Source: Salinimonas iocasae (GTDB lineage Bacteria; Pseudomonadota; Gammaproteobacteria; Enterobacterales; Alteromonadaceae). Taken from it: a DNA stretch of 64,000 nt. Below are positions 17,046-27,018 of the stretch, one piece after another (position 1 is the first letter of the stretch; every line of letters begins with the position of its first letter). Made by a program: the position numbers and the translations under genes. The notes beneath the pieces are model-generated. The model saw only the letters and a program-made list of their open reading frames with translations, was not told the origin of the DNA and searched no databases. The stretch is from assembly GCF_006228385.1 (NCBI RefSeq), contig NZ_CP039853.1, positions 1-64,000 on the forward strand. The letters are read 5' to 3'.

Positions 17046-20000
17046 ATGACCGACAGAACTTCGAAAGACAGTATCGTGCAGCTTCAACACACGCTTTTGG
17101 ACGCTAGCGCCGGAACGGGGAAAACAAGTGAGTTGGTTAAGCGCACATTGCAAGCTTATCTGACAGTATCGACGCCTGACCAGGTACTTGATTTAACCTT
17201 TACAAATAAAGCAGCGTCAGAAATGCGTCAAAGGATTATTAGCGAACTTAAGAACGTTGATTTGGAAACCATTGTTGAGTCGACACACGAAAAGGAAATG
17301 CGCAGCCTGGCAACAAAGGTGTTGGCTCGTGACAAGGCTTTAGGTTGGGACATCCTCAAAAACCCCAATCAGCTTGAGATCAAAACATTCGACTCACTGT
17401 GTTCCAGTATCGTGTCACAGGCCCCATTGACTTCGAAAGTTGGTGGCGCTGCAGTAGTTGCTGATAACCCTACCTCTATATATAAACTAGCCGCTGATGA
17501 ATTACTTCGAGATTATAAAAAAGATTGCGCATGGAGCAGTAATGTTCGAAGGCTGTTACAGCACGTAAACCATAATTTTGAGACCGCAAGTTCTATGCTC
17601 GTAGAGCTATTAGGTTCCAGGGATCAATGGTTGCCTATAATTCTGGAAGCTAAAAACACTGCAGAACGAAGAGCTGCATTAGAAAAGAATAATCTGAAAT
17701 TGCTAAATGTTATTTTCACCCCATTCATTCGAGCCTGTAAGGAAATTGAGAGTGAGATAATTCAAGTAATTGAATATGCCTATTCAAATGCAGTTGAGCC
17801 GCTTAGAGAAGCTCTCAAGCCGCTAGTTGGAGTATCAATACTGCCTGAAACGGTAAGTAATCATTCAGATTTGAACATTTACCAAAGTTTGCTTGATTAC
17901 TTCGTGAGCAAATCTGGCCGGCCGAGCTTTTATAAAAAACTCAACAAGACAAAAGGGTTTCCAGCCATAACAGCATTTAAAGAGTCAGAGCAAAAATCCA
18001 TAGCAGAAATGCACAATGAAAATGCAAAGGAAGTCATTCAGTATCTTCAAGATTCTAACCTGCAAATGTGGTTGCCGGCGATGTGCAAAGCAAACGACTA
18101 TCGCTTTTGTGAGCAGGAGTGGGAGTTGCTTGACTCACTGATTTCTCTTCTGCCCTTACTTGCAGCGCGTCTGTTATTGGTTTTCAAAAATACTGGGCGA
18201 ATAGACTTTGTTCAAATGGCCGCTTCGGCTAGTGCCGCTCTGGGGGAGGTAGATAGTCCAACCAATTTGGCACTTAAACTAGATAACAAGTATAAGCATA
18301 TTCTAGTTGATGAGTTTCAGGACTGTAACCTCACCCAGGTTGAGTTGCTAACTAAGCTAACCTTTGGTTGGGAAAAGGGTGATGGAAGAAGCATGTTTTT
18401 AGTGGGAGATAAAAAACAAAGTATCTATATGTTTCGCGGCTCTAACGTCTCGGTATTCTCACTGGTTGCGATTAACGGGATTAACGAAATAAAGTTCAAT
18501 GTCAGAAGATTAGAAAACAACTACCGTTCACAGGCTTGCCTTGTGGGTTGGATAAACGATGTTTTCGAACCAGCGTTTGGATGTTGTGAGGATATTGTTA
18601 CGGGGGCCACTAGATTTCACCCTTCTTTCGCCAGAAAAGCACCGCTTGAAGGCAGCCCTGTCGAAGTTGAATTGTTTGATGAGCGTGGCGGACTTGTAAC
18701 AGAAGCAAGCTATATCTGCCAACAGATAGACCTAATCAAAGAAATGGACCCAGCAGCCAGCATCGCCGTCTTAGCTCGTACCAGAAACGACCTATCCGCA
18801 ATTACTGAAGCATTTCGGGACAATGATGTTGGTCATCGTGCTGTAGACATTCATAAGTTATCTCGACAAGCATCAATTATTGACTTAACAGTGCTTACTC
18901 GCTCAGTTTCACACTTAGCAGATAAGACAGCCTGGATAGGACTTCTTCGTAGCCCTATGGTCGGATTGTCTATTGGTGAACTAGAGTTGGTAGTTAAAGG
19001 AGAGAGGGGATATGTGACGCCGGGGGAGCTAATAATCGACCTTCTTCAAAACGATACAATAATAAGCCAGTTACAAAAGGGGTCACAAACAAGAATAAAA
19101 AAACTGTTACGCGTTATGGAGCAGTCAATTGGGCAGCTTGAAAGAAAAACCCTTAGCGACATAGTTAAAGGGGCTTACTACGAACTTAATGGACTCAGCA
19201 CACTTAAATCTGAAGCGGAGCTCAAAAATATCGACGCTTTCTTCAAAATGCTTAGAAAGTTTGACAGCAACGGCTTCGAGCTGGAGCTATTTGAAAATGA
19301 AATTGATCGACTATATGCCATAGACCAAAAATCAACAGGGTCCGTAAGTATAATGACCATCCATAAAGCCAAAGGCCTTGAATTTGATTATGTGTTTGTG
19401 CCTGGCTCGCATAAGTCTATTCGTGGTGATACAGCGCGCCTTATAGATAGCGATACATTACTATCTAGCAATGGACTTCCTACCCCAGTTGTTGCACCGT
19501 CTACTGAGACTGGAGTAAAGGAGTCTCGAATCAATGAGATGATCCGCGGCTTTTCTAAAGTTAAAAAATCTCTAGAGGCAGTAAGGACTGCATACGTTGC
19601 TTTAACGCGTGCTAAGAAAAAAATGTTCATCACAGGTCTCGCTGATCCCAAAAAAGAGGAACTACGTTTTGCTGGTACCTCTATTTTAGCAATAATCAAT
19701 AATCGACTTCCTGAGGGCTTGACTGTAGGGCAGGGAGGGGAAATGTCTTCATCCGATACACGACCCAAACGTACAATTATAGCTAATGTGATTACACCCC
19801 CTTTACCCGAAAATAATGTGTTAGCACAATATAGAGGCCTAACAAACGTTTGCAATGAAGTGCTTCCTGAATTTGACTGGTGCCGGGACATTAACCGGTG
19901 TACAGGGGTTGTCCTTCATCAAGCTCTTGAGGATATGGCAAAGCACGGAATTGACTCGTATTTTAAAGGCGGTATCGAACACAAAAGAGCTAAATACTCA

Positions 20001-20420
20001 TCTCAATTTAAGCAGTTAGGCTTAAACGTAAGACTCATTCATAAAGCGATTCAAAAGCTAGAACATCAACTATCTTATTTGCAAAAAGACGACACAATTT
20101 ATTGGTTGTTACAACCAAGACCATCCTCAGAAACTGAAGTCGGTTTTATTTTGAAGGATGGTGGCAAACGGAAACTCAAGCGAATCGATCATACCTTTGT
20201 GGATGATGGAGTGCGTTATTTTTTTGATTTTAAGACCAGTGAGCCAAATCCAGGTGAAGGAACAAGCAAGTTCGTAGCAAGGATGCTTTCTCAATACGAG
20301 AGGAAGATGAAACAGTATCGCCAATGCTTTCCCAATGAAAAATATGTCAGAGGCGGCCTCTATTTGACTTCAATAAACCTACTTGCTTGGTATGACAGAA
20401 AAGCATTAAAAGCAGCCTAA
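17046..20420 (+). CDS. UvrD/RecB-like helicase with C-terminal PD-(D/E)XK nuclease (AddA-like)
   Basis: 1124 residues. Superfamily 1 helicase motifs appear in order: Walker A DASAGTGKT (19-27), FTNKAASEM (about 56), DEFQD (about 422), VGDKKQSIYMFRG (about 453), IHKAKGLEFDYVF (about 772) and ALTRAKK (about 851). The end has RIDH and FFDFKTSEP (about 1046-1064), the D...DxK active site of RecB/AddA-type nucleases. It likely acts as a helicase-nuclease on DNA ends, with the AddB-like protein encoded on the opposite strand at 22937-25582. The ribosome site is weak (GGAT). Confidence 0.85.
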   Translation: MTDRTSKDSIVQLQHTLLDASAGTGKTSELVKRTLQAYLTVSTPDQVLDLTFTNKAASEMRQRIISELKNVDLETIVESTHEKEMRSLATKVLARDKALGWDILKNPNQLEIKTFDSLCSSIVSQAPLTSKVGGAAVVADNPTSIYKLAADELLRDYKKDCAWSSNVRRLLQHVNHNFETASSMLVELLGSRDQWLPIILEAKNTAERRAALEKNNLKLLNVIFTPFIRACKEIESEIIQVIEYAYSNAVEPLREALKPLVGVSILPETVSNHSDLNIYQSLLDYFVSKSGRPSFYKKLNKTKGFPAITAFKESEQKSIAEMHNENAKEVIQYLQDSNLQMWLPAMCKANDYRFCEQEWELLDSLISLLPLLAARLLLVFKNTGRIDFVQMAASASAALGEVDSPTNLALKLDNKYKHILVDEFQDCNLTQVELLTKLTFGWEKGDGRSMFLVGDKKQSIYMFRGSNVSVFSLVAINGINEIKFNVRRLENNYRSQACLVGWINDVFEPAFGCCEDIVTGATRFHPSFARKAPLEGSPVEVELFDERGGLVTEASYICQQIDLIKEMDPAASIAVLARTRNDLSAITEAFRDNDVGHRAVDIHKLSRQASIIDLTVLTRSVSHLADKTAWIGLLRSPMVGLSIGELELVVKGERGYVTPGELIIDLLQNDTIISQLQKGSQTRIKKLLRVMEQSIGQLERKTLSDIVKGAYYELNGLSTLKSEAELKNIDAFFKMLRKFDSNGFELELFENEIDRLYAIDQKSTGSVSIMTIHKAKGLEFDYVFVPGSHKSIRGDTARLIDSDTLLSSNGLPTPVVAPSTETGVKESRINEMIRGFSKVKKSLEAVRTAYVALTRAKKKMFITGLADPKKEELRFAGTSILAIINNRLPEGLTVGQGGEMSSSDTRPKRTIIANVITPPLPENNVLAQYRGLTNVCNEVLPEFDWCRDINRCTGVVLHQALEDMAKHGIDSYFKGGIEHKRAKYSSQFKQLGLNVRLIHKAIQKLEHQLSYLQKDDTIYWLLQPRPSSETEVGFILKDGGKRKLKRIDHTFVDDGVRYFFDFKTSEPNPGEGTSKFVARMLSQYERKMKQYRQCFPNEKYVRGGLYLTSINLLAWYDRKALKAA

Positions 20421-20694
20421 TGGGCATGAGCTCATTTAGCCTCTTAAGGGAGGTATAGTATCTTTATCGGAAAAGGAGTATTGGTAATACTTCTTTAGAT
20501 GAATGGAAAAAATTTTTTTTTGCGCTAGAATCCAGCCAATGAAGGTGTTCAGAAGAATATGGCTCGTATTTTTGCAATCAAAAGTTGGGGCTTTCCTTTT
20601 AACCATATATTCAATCTGTATACTACGTTTTTTGTACACGATTATGTAGCATTCTTGATGCGGTCATTTTCAAGAATTATCTGAAGGCAGAGAA
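20421..20694. other. Intergenic stretch, no supported gene
   Basis: It holds A- and T-runs at 20509-20522 with a TAGAAT sequence that could be a promoter -10. A 36-codon hydrophobic frame from 20539 (MKVFRRIWLVFLQSKVGAFL) has no ribosome site, and a 67-codon reverse frame lacks support. I call nothing here. Confidence 0.35.
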
Positions 20695-21114
20695 ATGTTA
20701 GACCTGTTAAAAAAGGTTTCTAAAGGAATATATAAACCACAAGCTAGCGAGAAGGTACAGGCTGCCTTAGAGTCACCAGAAGGCAAGGAGTACACGCAAT
20801 TCTTGATGCATGGTCTGCTGGCTCAAAACTATATTCTCAATATGAAATTTAAAGGAAAACTCTCAAATAAAGATTTTGAAGAACTGGTTAAGTTAGCCGG
20901 TACCAGGGACGGTGTAATGCAACTTTCGGCGCACATGGTATTGAGTGGTGTAGATGCTGAGAAAAGCTTTGATGGTATTAATATGGTTTCCCCCGAGGTT
21001 GTCGAAGACCCTGATAAGCTGGATCCATCGATTGAGAAACATTTGATAGAACCCGAAGATCCGACAAAAGTAGAGTCTGAACATAACCCAGCCACGATTA
21101 AAAAAATAAACTAG
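20695..21114 (+). CDS. Unrecognised 139-residue protein, possible paralogue of the gene at 13624
   Basis: The protein begins MLDLLKKVSKGIYKPQASEK. The first 85 residues parallel the product at 13624 (Y-x-P-Q, QNYIL, GKLSNKD and LVKLAGTRDGV). The C-terminal 50 residues are acidic and low in complexity (VVEDPDKLDPSIEKHLIEPE) and absent from the shorter relative. A helical cytoplasmic protein of unknown role, lying between the AddA-like gene and the lipoprotein gene. Confidence 0.55.
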   Translation: MLDLLKKVSKGIYKPQASEKVQAALESPEGKEYTQFLMHGLLAQNYILNMKFKGKLSNKDFEELVKLAGTRDGVMQLSAHMVLSGVDAEKSFDGINMVSPEVVEDPDKLDPSIEKHLIEPEDPTKVESEHNPATIKKIN

Positions 21115-21263
21115 CTGTTTTCCTTACATAGTGCCTGTATGAAGTCAGGGCAACATATTGGCATTTGTCCATTTTTTAAATCCCTATTTATTGAACTTAT
21201 TGTATATCGACGTCACCAGCATCTCCGTAAGATGACCGAACCTTAGTTGGCAAGGTCATAACC

Positions 21264-21716
21264 ATGCAAAACATACGTTTCGTTCTTACTCTCTTTTTAG
21301 CTGTCACTGCTTTGGGCTGCGCGCCTGAAAATTCAATTTCAACTATTAGTATGTCCCCACCTTTTGGAAGCGAAGGTCCCTGGCAACTTATTACCTACGA
21401 TGAAAAACGCCTCGAGAGGGAAGTGGTTAAGTTTGAAAATGGTGAAACATTTGCCATAGCAAAGGCTGTTTACATGAACCGTTATGGAAAAATAGTGTTC
21501 AAGGATGGTAGCCCTATTCTGACTATTGATGGCGATGAACTGTATTGGAATGACCAAGGCCTTTTTCTGACAAGTGCTGGCCACATTACAAAGAAAAGTA
21601 GATATTTTTCAATAGATGGCAAACCAGTGAGCGATAGTATCCCCCTAATGTTCAGAGACACGCTGCTACAAGCAAAAGCCGACCTGGCGAGTCAGAAAAC
21701 TGGAGCTATTAAATGA
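21264..21716 (+). CDS. Small predicted lipoprotein
   Basis: 150 residues with a lipoprotein signal: MQNIRFVLTLFLAVTALGC, lipobox ALGC with Cys19. The mature part is beta-rich (EGPWQLITYDEKRLEREVVK, VYMNRYGKIVFKDGSPILTI) and unrecognised. The stop overlaps the start of the acyltransferase gene (ATGA), so the two are translated together and probably act together at the envelope. Confidence 0.65.
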   Translation: MQNIRFVLTLFLAVTALGCAPENSISTISMSPPFGSEGPWQLITYDEKRLEREVVKFENGETFAIAKAVYMNRYGKIVFKDGSPILTIDGDELYWNDQGLFLTSAGHITKKSRYFSIDGKPVSDSIPLMFRDTLLQAKADLASQKTGAIK

Positions 21717-22900
21717 AGCGATTAGGTTATCTTGATGGCCTGCGTGGCTTATTGGCGTTAATTGTCTTTGGCGAACACTTTTTGAAAGTCTTTTATCCAA
21801 CAGCTATGACGCACGAGACTGTATGGCACAATGGCTCATACTTTGACTTAACTTTTATATTTTCTCCGCTCACATATATTTACAATGGGGCCTTCGCTGT
21901 ATCTGGATTTTTTGTATTGTCAGGCTATTTGCTAATGCGATCGGTCTGGTATGCAGACAACAGAGAGAGAACCTTCCATATTCAACAGATAGGGCGAAGA
22001 TATTTGCGTTTCGCAGTACCTATCACAGCTTCGTTGCTCTTCGTGCTCATATCAGGTCAATTGGGTTTACTTAATAACGATGCTTTTATTCAAGAAACTG
22101 GCTCGAAACTGAAGAACATCTATCAAAGCCAAGAACCTATGATATTTTGGGACGTGTTAGTGCAGGGGTTCGGCTCTTCTTTGTTTGCCTTTGACTATCG
22201 TCATAACCCTGTATTATGGATGATGACGCCGGAAATGTTTGCGGTGATCACGTTCGGCGTCTTTGGCTGCATCCTAAATAATTTGGCATCGAGCCAGGTT
22301 ACCAGAGCCATGTGTCTGTCGGTCTTTTTGAGTATTTCCTATTTCGTTGTAAGCGGCTACCTCTTTGTAGGTATATGGATTGGAGCACTGATATTTGGCG
22401 TAGATTTACTGTGGCGCCGCTTAACTCGAAATCATCGGCTGGTAGCTTTAGGATTTTTTGCAGTAGGTGCCGCCATGCTCCTGATTAACCTGAAAGGAGG
22501 AGCATCTAATCCTTTTCTGGTTGGAAAGGGCAGTGAACACGCTTCTAATATAGCTTATACCTTGTACGGTATTGCTTGGGGTGGCTTATTACTGGGCTTA
22601 TTGCATTTGCCTGTTCTGCAGAATGCGCTCAACAATAAAAGTCTACAGTCTCTAGGAAAGTCGAGTTTCGGTATTTATCTATTTCACTATCCACTTTTGG
22701 GGGGGTTAGCCGTGCCTATAGTTAATACATTTTCCTTACCATGGGGAATAGAAACACTTTTAGCCGGTGTGGCCACATTAGCGACCTCTTACCTTATTGG
22801 TTTGGTTAGCTATAGATGGATTGAAAGGCCAATCATTAAGGCTAAAAGTATTAAGTTTCAGATTAAATACGATGATTACAAGGCCAAGATTCAGAATTGA
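21713..22900 (+). CDS. Acyltransferase 3 family membrane protein (OafA/YrhL-like)
   Basis: 395 residues with about ten membrane helices. The start MKRLGYLDGLRGLLALIVFG followed by EHF is the hallmark of acyltransferase 3 proteins (catalytic-site region R/D and H). The ending SFGIYLFHYPLLG and SYRWIERPII is also typical. These enzymes usually transfer acetyl or other acyl groups to sugars of surface polysaccharides, which can alter phage or pilus receptors. Translationally coupled to the lipoprotein upstream. Confidence 0.85.
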   Translation: MKRLGYLDGLRGLLALIVFGEHFLKVFYPTAMTHETVWHNGSYFDLTFIFSPLTYIYNGAFAVSGFFVLSGYLLMRSVWYADNRERTFHIQQIGRRYLRFAVPITASLLFVLISGQLGLLNNDAFIQETGSKLKNIYQSQEPMIFWDVLVQGFGSSLFAFDYRHNPVLWMMTPEMFAVITFGVFGCILNNLASSQVTRAMCLSVFLSISYFVVSGYLFVGIWIGALIFGVDLLWRRLTRNHRLVALGFFAVGAAMLLINLKGGASNPFLVGKGSEHASNIAYTLYGIAWGGLLLGLLHLPVLQNALNNKSLQSLGKSSFGIYLFHYPLLGGLAVPIVNTFSLPWGIETLLAGVATLATSYLIGLVSYRWIERPIIKAKSIKFQIKYDDYKAKIQN

Positions 22901-22936
22901 TATTAAGACTAAAGCTGGGCGCCATTTTACATCGTG

Positions 22937-25582
22937 TTAGCTACGGCAAATGATATTTTTCTTACAATATCTACAAGCATCTGTACTAGGGGTGACCTGT
23001 GCTGCACCGGCAATAAAGCGCTTAGCTATGAGATTCAGCTGGCTCTTCCAATGGTCCAGTGCCTCTTTGAAGTCACTTGAAAGGCTTAATCTCGCTTTTT
23101 CAGTGGGTACCACCCCCTTGCCCACATCTGTGCCGTCACTCACTCCAAGCATTTTGATTGCATTCTTTTTGATACCCGCATAGGCCACTCCACAGACATC
23201 AGAGGGCTCTGAAATAGCTGCAAGCGGAAGTTGCACATCGCGTAAGGCAGTAGGTGAAATCTTCATTGATAAACTGCCAGACTTATAATCAATTGGAACT
23301 TTAGAGGTGAACTGTTTTTTTTCATCCTGTACACAGTCTATCCGGTCAAGTCGTATAGAAATTGAGATACTGCCCGAGCCAGCGCTTTCTTTATCCTCGT
23401 TGCGTAGTTTGTCGCCAAGTATGACTGTTCGGTCCTCCTCAATAGCTTCAACCATAAATGGCGGTCGTGTTTTCTCAAAATCTAGCCACTGGTTAACGAT
23501 AAGATTAAAACTGGATTTTTCCATTTTTAACAAACTTTCATCAATATCATGACGGCCTCTTAAGGCTATAAATGATTCATCTATCTTTTGTGATACAAGG
23601 CGGTGCTGTTGCTCTTCATTTAATTCGAGTAGGTCTGCCTGAGCCCTTAGAACTTTCCAGATGCGAGCCATAATGTCGTGGAGTAACTGGCCTCTTACAG
23701 AGGCGCTCAGTCCATCTCTAACCTTGGGGAAATCTTTTACGCGCAGCCTGTTGTCCATGAAGTTCATAAAAGGACATAAAGTCTCTTTCTGCAGAATTGA
23801 GACACCCCCCCGGGCCTTTCTGGAAGTATCTATTGGAGCCGGGTCATCAAATTCGGTCTGCACCGGTATTCGGTGAAGGAGGTATGACTGATAGTCAATT
23901 GAAGGCGCGTTGAACCATTCTACTGGTGCAACGTCTCCAGAAACAAAATAACTCGGCGTTAACTCAGATTCATGTTGATATTGGCAGTACGAGTAAATAA
24001 TTTCTGTACAGTTTCTACTGTATCTACTCAAAATGGATTCAAAAAATGAAAGTTCACGATTAGCATCTGCATGAGGCATTTTGTGGTCAATCTGTAGCTG
24101 CAGTGGTAAAAAAGTATTTGGAGAAGCTTTAGCTGGGACGGTACCCATATTCATATCTAGCACAAGCATCTTGTCAAACCGAAGACCGGCAGCTTCGAGT
24201 AACCCCATAACCTGAATAGGCGTTTCTTTTGTTTCAGGCGAATATAAAGTGTTATTGCAAGCTGTTAGTAAATAAAACAAAGCATCATCAACTGAAATAT
24301 CAGCCTCAAACGTAAAATTGCCACTGAGCTCTAAAAGCAGCTCCTTGAACTGCTTCAGCGCTTGAAACTCCTCGGAGTTAAGGTTGCGTTCCCCAGGCCA
24401 GCCGATCGCTTCAAGAGAGTCATCGAACAACGTTAACCATTGAGCTAATGAAGTAGCGCTACTCCGGTTATTCAGTGTATTAGCAAACCTGCCAATGGCA
24501 TAAGAAAGTTTTCGAGGGCAAGCTGGGTCTCCGGTCAAATTCAGCAAAGAATATGTAGTGTTTCCCCTCTCTCTAAGTTGTAAATCAAACCGGGCGCGTC
24601 TGCTTCTTTCGATTATTGAATGAGCGATAAAAGGAGAGTTAACAATTTTAAAAATTTCTTCTGCTGCAACTTCCTCTAGTCCAGTGCGAAGAATTCTTAA
24701 GGCCGTTTTTATCAGTGGCTGACTGGAAAGAGGTGTACCAGCAGTTATGTTATAAGGCTGGGTGTAACTGGGAACATTAGGCAATATCACCTGCGGTTCA
24801 AAAACTTCATTTAAAGCACTTACAATAGCTTCACGTTTTGCAGGTAAGTCGGGTACTACGATAGCTATTCGTGCTTTAGGATCTTGTAAGTGAGCGTGAT
24901 GGGCCCATTTGGCCATATTCGATAGTTGTTCATCATCATCATAGTTACTCAGCGAAAAGGGTTTCGCTTGATTTATATCTGAAAAGTCACTGTGGAAGAC
25001 ATCCGAATGTTTCGCAAAGGCCTGGAATAACTTTTCATGGAGAGGTGGCAGATCGTCAAACGAAAATACGCAAACACATTCCGGAGCAGCTAAAACGCCA
25101 CTTTCAATCGCTTCTATGATTATGAGCAGCGCTTCTTCAGTAGAAACTACTCCGTAAGTGGAGCGCTTTACCTCCTTTTGCCAATTCTTAAACACTTCTG
25201 ATTCCGCCGAGTCTGCATCAAAGCTACCCACACACCACTGTGCCAGTCTCTTGTTGGCAGCAACAGCTTGGTTAGCAAGTTCAGTTGGATTAAGAATTGT
25301 CTCGATATTTTTATCTTTACGAATTACATCTACCCACCGATAAAACAAAGTGGTGTCACTCAATAATGCGCAGTTGGTAGCTTTTTGGAAATCTTGCGAT
25401 TGAAGGTTGCTCCATGCCTTTTCGATATAATCAGCCAATGACAGCACTGAAGGGACTTTAACGGATTGTACGCCCTCTTCTAAAATTTTTGCATCAGTAG
25501 CCTTTGCAATTACAGCGTCTCTAAGCCGAGTGTTAGGTGTAATAGTCAAAAGGCCAGGTTGGTAAAAGTCAGGTGCATTCAT
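22937..25582 (-). CDS. AddB-like PD-(D/E)XK nuclease with probable Fe-S cluster
   Basis: 881 residues. It begins MNAPDFYQPGLLTITPNTRL, like the TIGR03623-type 'probable DNA repair' proteins that accompany UvrD-like helicases. The C-terminal third has RGQLLHDIMARIW, RLDRID, then VPIDYKSGSLS with the D-x-K of the nuclease site. Four cysteines are placed as in AddB: one in ETLCPFMNFM (about 602) and C870, C873 and C879 at the end (CRYCKKNIIC), a likely 4Fe-4S pin. The partner is probably the helicase at 17046. The genes are convergent, separated by three others rather than sitting in an operon. Confidence 0.8.
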   Translation of the reverse strand: MNAPDFYQPGLLTITPNTRLRDAVIAKATDAKILEEGVQSVKVPSVLSLADYIEKAWSNLQSQDFQKATNCALLSDTTLFYRWVDVIRKDKNIETILNPTELANQAVAANKRLAQWCVGSFDADSAESEVFKNWQKEVKRSTYGVVSTEEALLIIIEAIESGVLAAPECVCVFSFDDLPPLHEKLFQAFAKHSDVFHSDFSDINQAKPFSLSNYDDDEQLSNMAKWAHHAHLQDPKARIAIVVPDLPAKREAIVSALNEVFEPQVILPNVPSYTQPYNITAGTPLSSQPLIKTALRILRTGLEEVAAEEIFKIVNSPFIAHSIIERSRRARFDLQLRERGNTTYSLLNLTGDPACPRKLSYAIGRFANTLNNRSSATSLAQWLTLFDDSLEAIGWPGERNLNSEEFQALKQFKELLLELSGNFTFEADISVDDALFYLLTACNNTLYSPETKETPIQVMGLLEAAGLRFDKMLVLDMNMGTVPAKASPNTFLPLQLQIDHKMPHADANRELSFFESILSRYSRNCTEIIYSYCQYQHESELTPSYFVSGDVAPVEWFNAPSIDYQSYLLHRIPVQTEFDDPAPIDTSRKARGGVSILQKETLCPFMNFMDNRLRVKDFPKVRDGLSASVRGQLLHDIMARIWKVLRAQADLLELNEEQQHRLVSQKIDESFIALRGRHDIDESLLKMEKSSFNLIVNQWLDFEKTRPPFMVEAIEEDRTVILGDKLRNEDKESAGSGSISISIRLDRIDCVQDEKKQFTSKVPIDYKSGSLSMKISPTALRDVQLPLAAISEPSDVCGVAYAGIKKNAIKMLGVSDGTDVGKGVVPTEKARLSLSSDFKEALDHWKSQLNLIAKRFIAGAAQVTPSTDACRYCKKNIICRS

Positions 25583-25701
25583 TACGATATCTCATCTAAA
25601 TACTTTGATTTAAGACGAATGTAATTGTCGCTAAATGCTGCGCAAATTAGTGGGAAGTACTCATAGACTTTGCTTTCAGGTACCCAACTCTACCGGTGGA
25701 T

Positions 25702-27018
25702 TCACCGCATTCCAGGCGATAGTTGTTCAGTGTCTTGAGGGTGTGAATAAGTATAAATGCCTTTTCCTGAGCCAATTGCCAACTCAATTACTGATTGAGT
25801 AGAGGAATCGATATTCGCTTGTTCATATAGCTCAGGCCTGTTAGCCAAAGCAGTATTTACTTTGTCTAGCGCTGAACTACCAGACCCAGGTTGTAAATTC
25901 ATAGATAAAGCCAAATCAACAGCAAAACTATCATTCAAATCAAAGTGCATCCGGGATACTTGATGATCACTGAACCTTAAAGCGAATGTCGATTCTTGAA
26001 GAGGATTCGGAAGGGTATTGTAAGCTGGCGCCAGGCGCCAATGATTAGACCCCAGGTCAACTAGGTTTAAGTTGTCTAGGCCATTTGTCGTGTGATTGAT
26101 GGCAGCACTGAAAAGCGCCCTTAAAAGCAACTGCTCCTTGTCTTCCTGAGGCGATACGCTATAGGTATCGACTATAGCAGCTGCATCTTTGTAACTGAAA
26201 GCAGGGGAGGGCGATAGCAAAGAGTTTTCCCCATGCAAAACATCAAAACTGACGGAATTAAATTTAAGCAATAACGCACTGCCATCAGCCATTTCAAAGT
26301 GATGTTTAAAGTTCTTTTGCAAAGCGACTTCAATACCTCCTTCATGAAGGCTAAGCATTTTTATTGGGGCAGAGTCTATTCCAGCCTTTGCTTCCATTAG
26401 ATGCACGAAGTGACGAACCTGACTTTCATTGAATTGGCTAGATGCATTTGGTTTTAAAACGTATCGCTGTCCATCCTCAGTGGATGTATATTCAATTTTG
26501 CTGCGGCTTCCTGGCAGTGAACACGTCGCAGACAACTTATCTGAGCCAATGGGACTTCGTAGGTTACCAGGCTTTGATTCTTGAATAGCAAGTGTCAGCT
26601 TAGTCAGATCTGTATGGGAGTCAGCACTGAGATTACTTTGATTGTTTTGTGCATTTAGTCGTATAGCAATATGGTCACCAAACAGCTCTGCACAAATAGA
26701 TAGCTTCTGGAACTGGTTTAATCGTTCAAAGTGCGCAAACTCATTTTTCAACATTACCTGCCCGTACGCTCCCGGCAAAAATTGTTGGAAATATAATGGC
26801 AAAACCCCATTTCCAGCTGTTACGACATGCTTACCATGATTTTTGTTTGTTGCCAGGTTTCTAGGCTCTAATGAAGGACCACCAGCATTGATGTAATCAC
26901 GGTCATAAAAAAATGAAACAGCTCCCCCAGTAAGCTCGTTTTCATATAACAGGTGACCGACATATTGATAGTCTTGAATGCTGTTACTCCAGCGGTGAAC
27001 ATGTATGAAATTTTTCAT
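25702..27018 (-). CDS. HipA-like protein lacking the usual catalytic aspartates (probable pseudokinase)
   Basis: 438 residues with the HipA layout: SLPGSRSKIEY (about 167-177) at the substrate/P-loop region, RYVLKP (185-190) with the ATP-binding Lys, and AINHTTNGLDNLNLV (306-320) followed by HWRLAPAYNTLP (326-337). In active HipA kinases the third block reads N-x-D-D-H-x-x-N and the fourth ends LAPAYD. Here Thr-Thr replaces the Asp pair and Asn replaces the last Asp, so catalysis is doubtful. The gene overlaps the HTH gene upstream by four bases (ATGA). Confidence 0.75.
   Translation of the reverse strand: MKNFIHVHRWSNSIQDYQYVGHLLYENELTGGAVSFFYDRDYINAGGPSLEPRNLATNKNHGKHVVTAGNGVLPLYFQQFLPGAYGQVMLKNEFAHFERLNQFQKLSICAELFGDHIAIRLNAQNNQSNLSADSHTDLTKLTLAIQESKPGNLRSPIGSDKLSATCSLPGSRSKIEYTSTEDGQRYVLKPNASSQFNESQVRHFVHLMEAKAGIDSAPIKMLSLHEGGIEVALQKNFKHHFEMADGSALLLKFNSVSFDVLHGENSLLSPSPAFSYKDAAAIVDTYSVSPQEDKEQLLLRALFSAAINHTTNGLDNLNLVDLGSNHWRLAPAYNTLPNPLQESTFALRFSDHQVSRMHFDLNDSFAVDLALSMNLQPGSGSSALDKVNTALANRPELYEQANIDSSTQSVIELAIGSGKGIYTYSHPQDTEQLSPGMR

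Noticed and set aside
16916..17107. A 63-codon forward open frame before the helicase gene
   Set aside because: It overlaps the helicase start in another frame and covers the promoter region; no support.
20436..20639. A 67-codon reverse open frame
   Set aside because: Low-complexity, rich in Lys and Ile from AT-rich DNA, with no good ribosome site.
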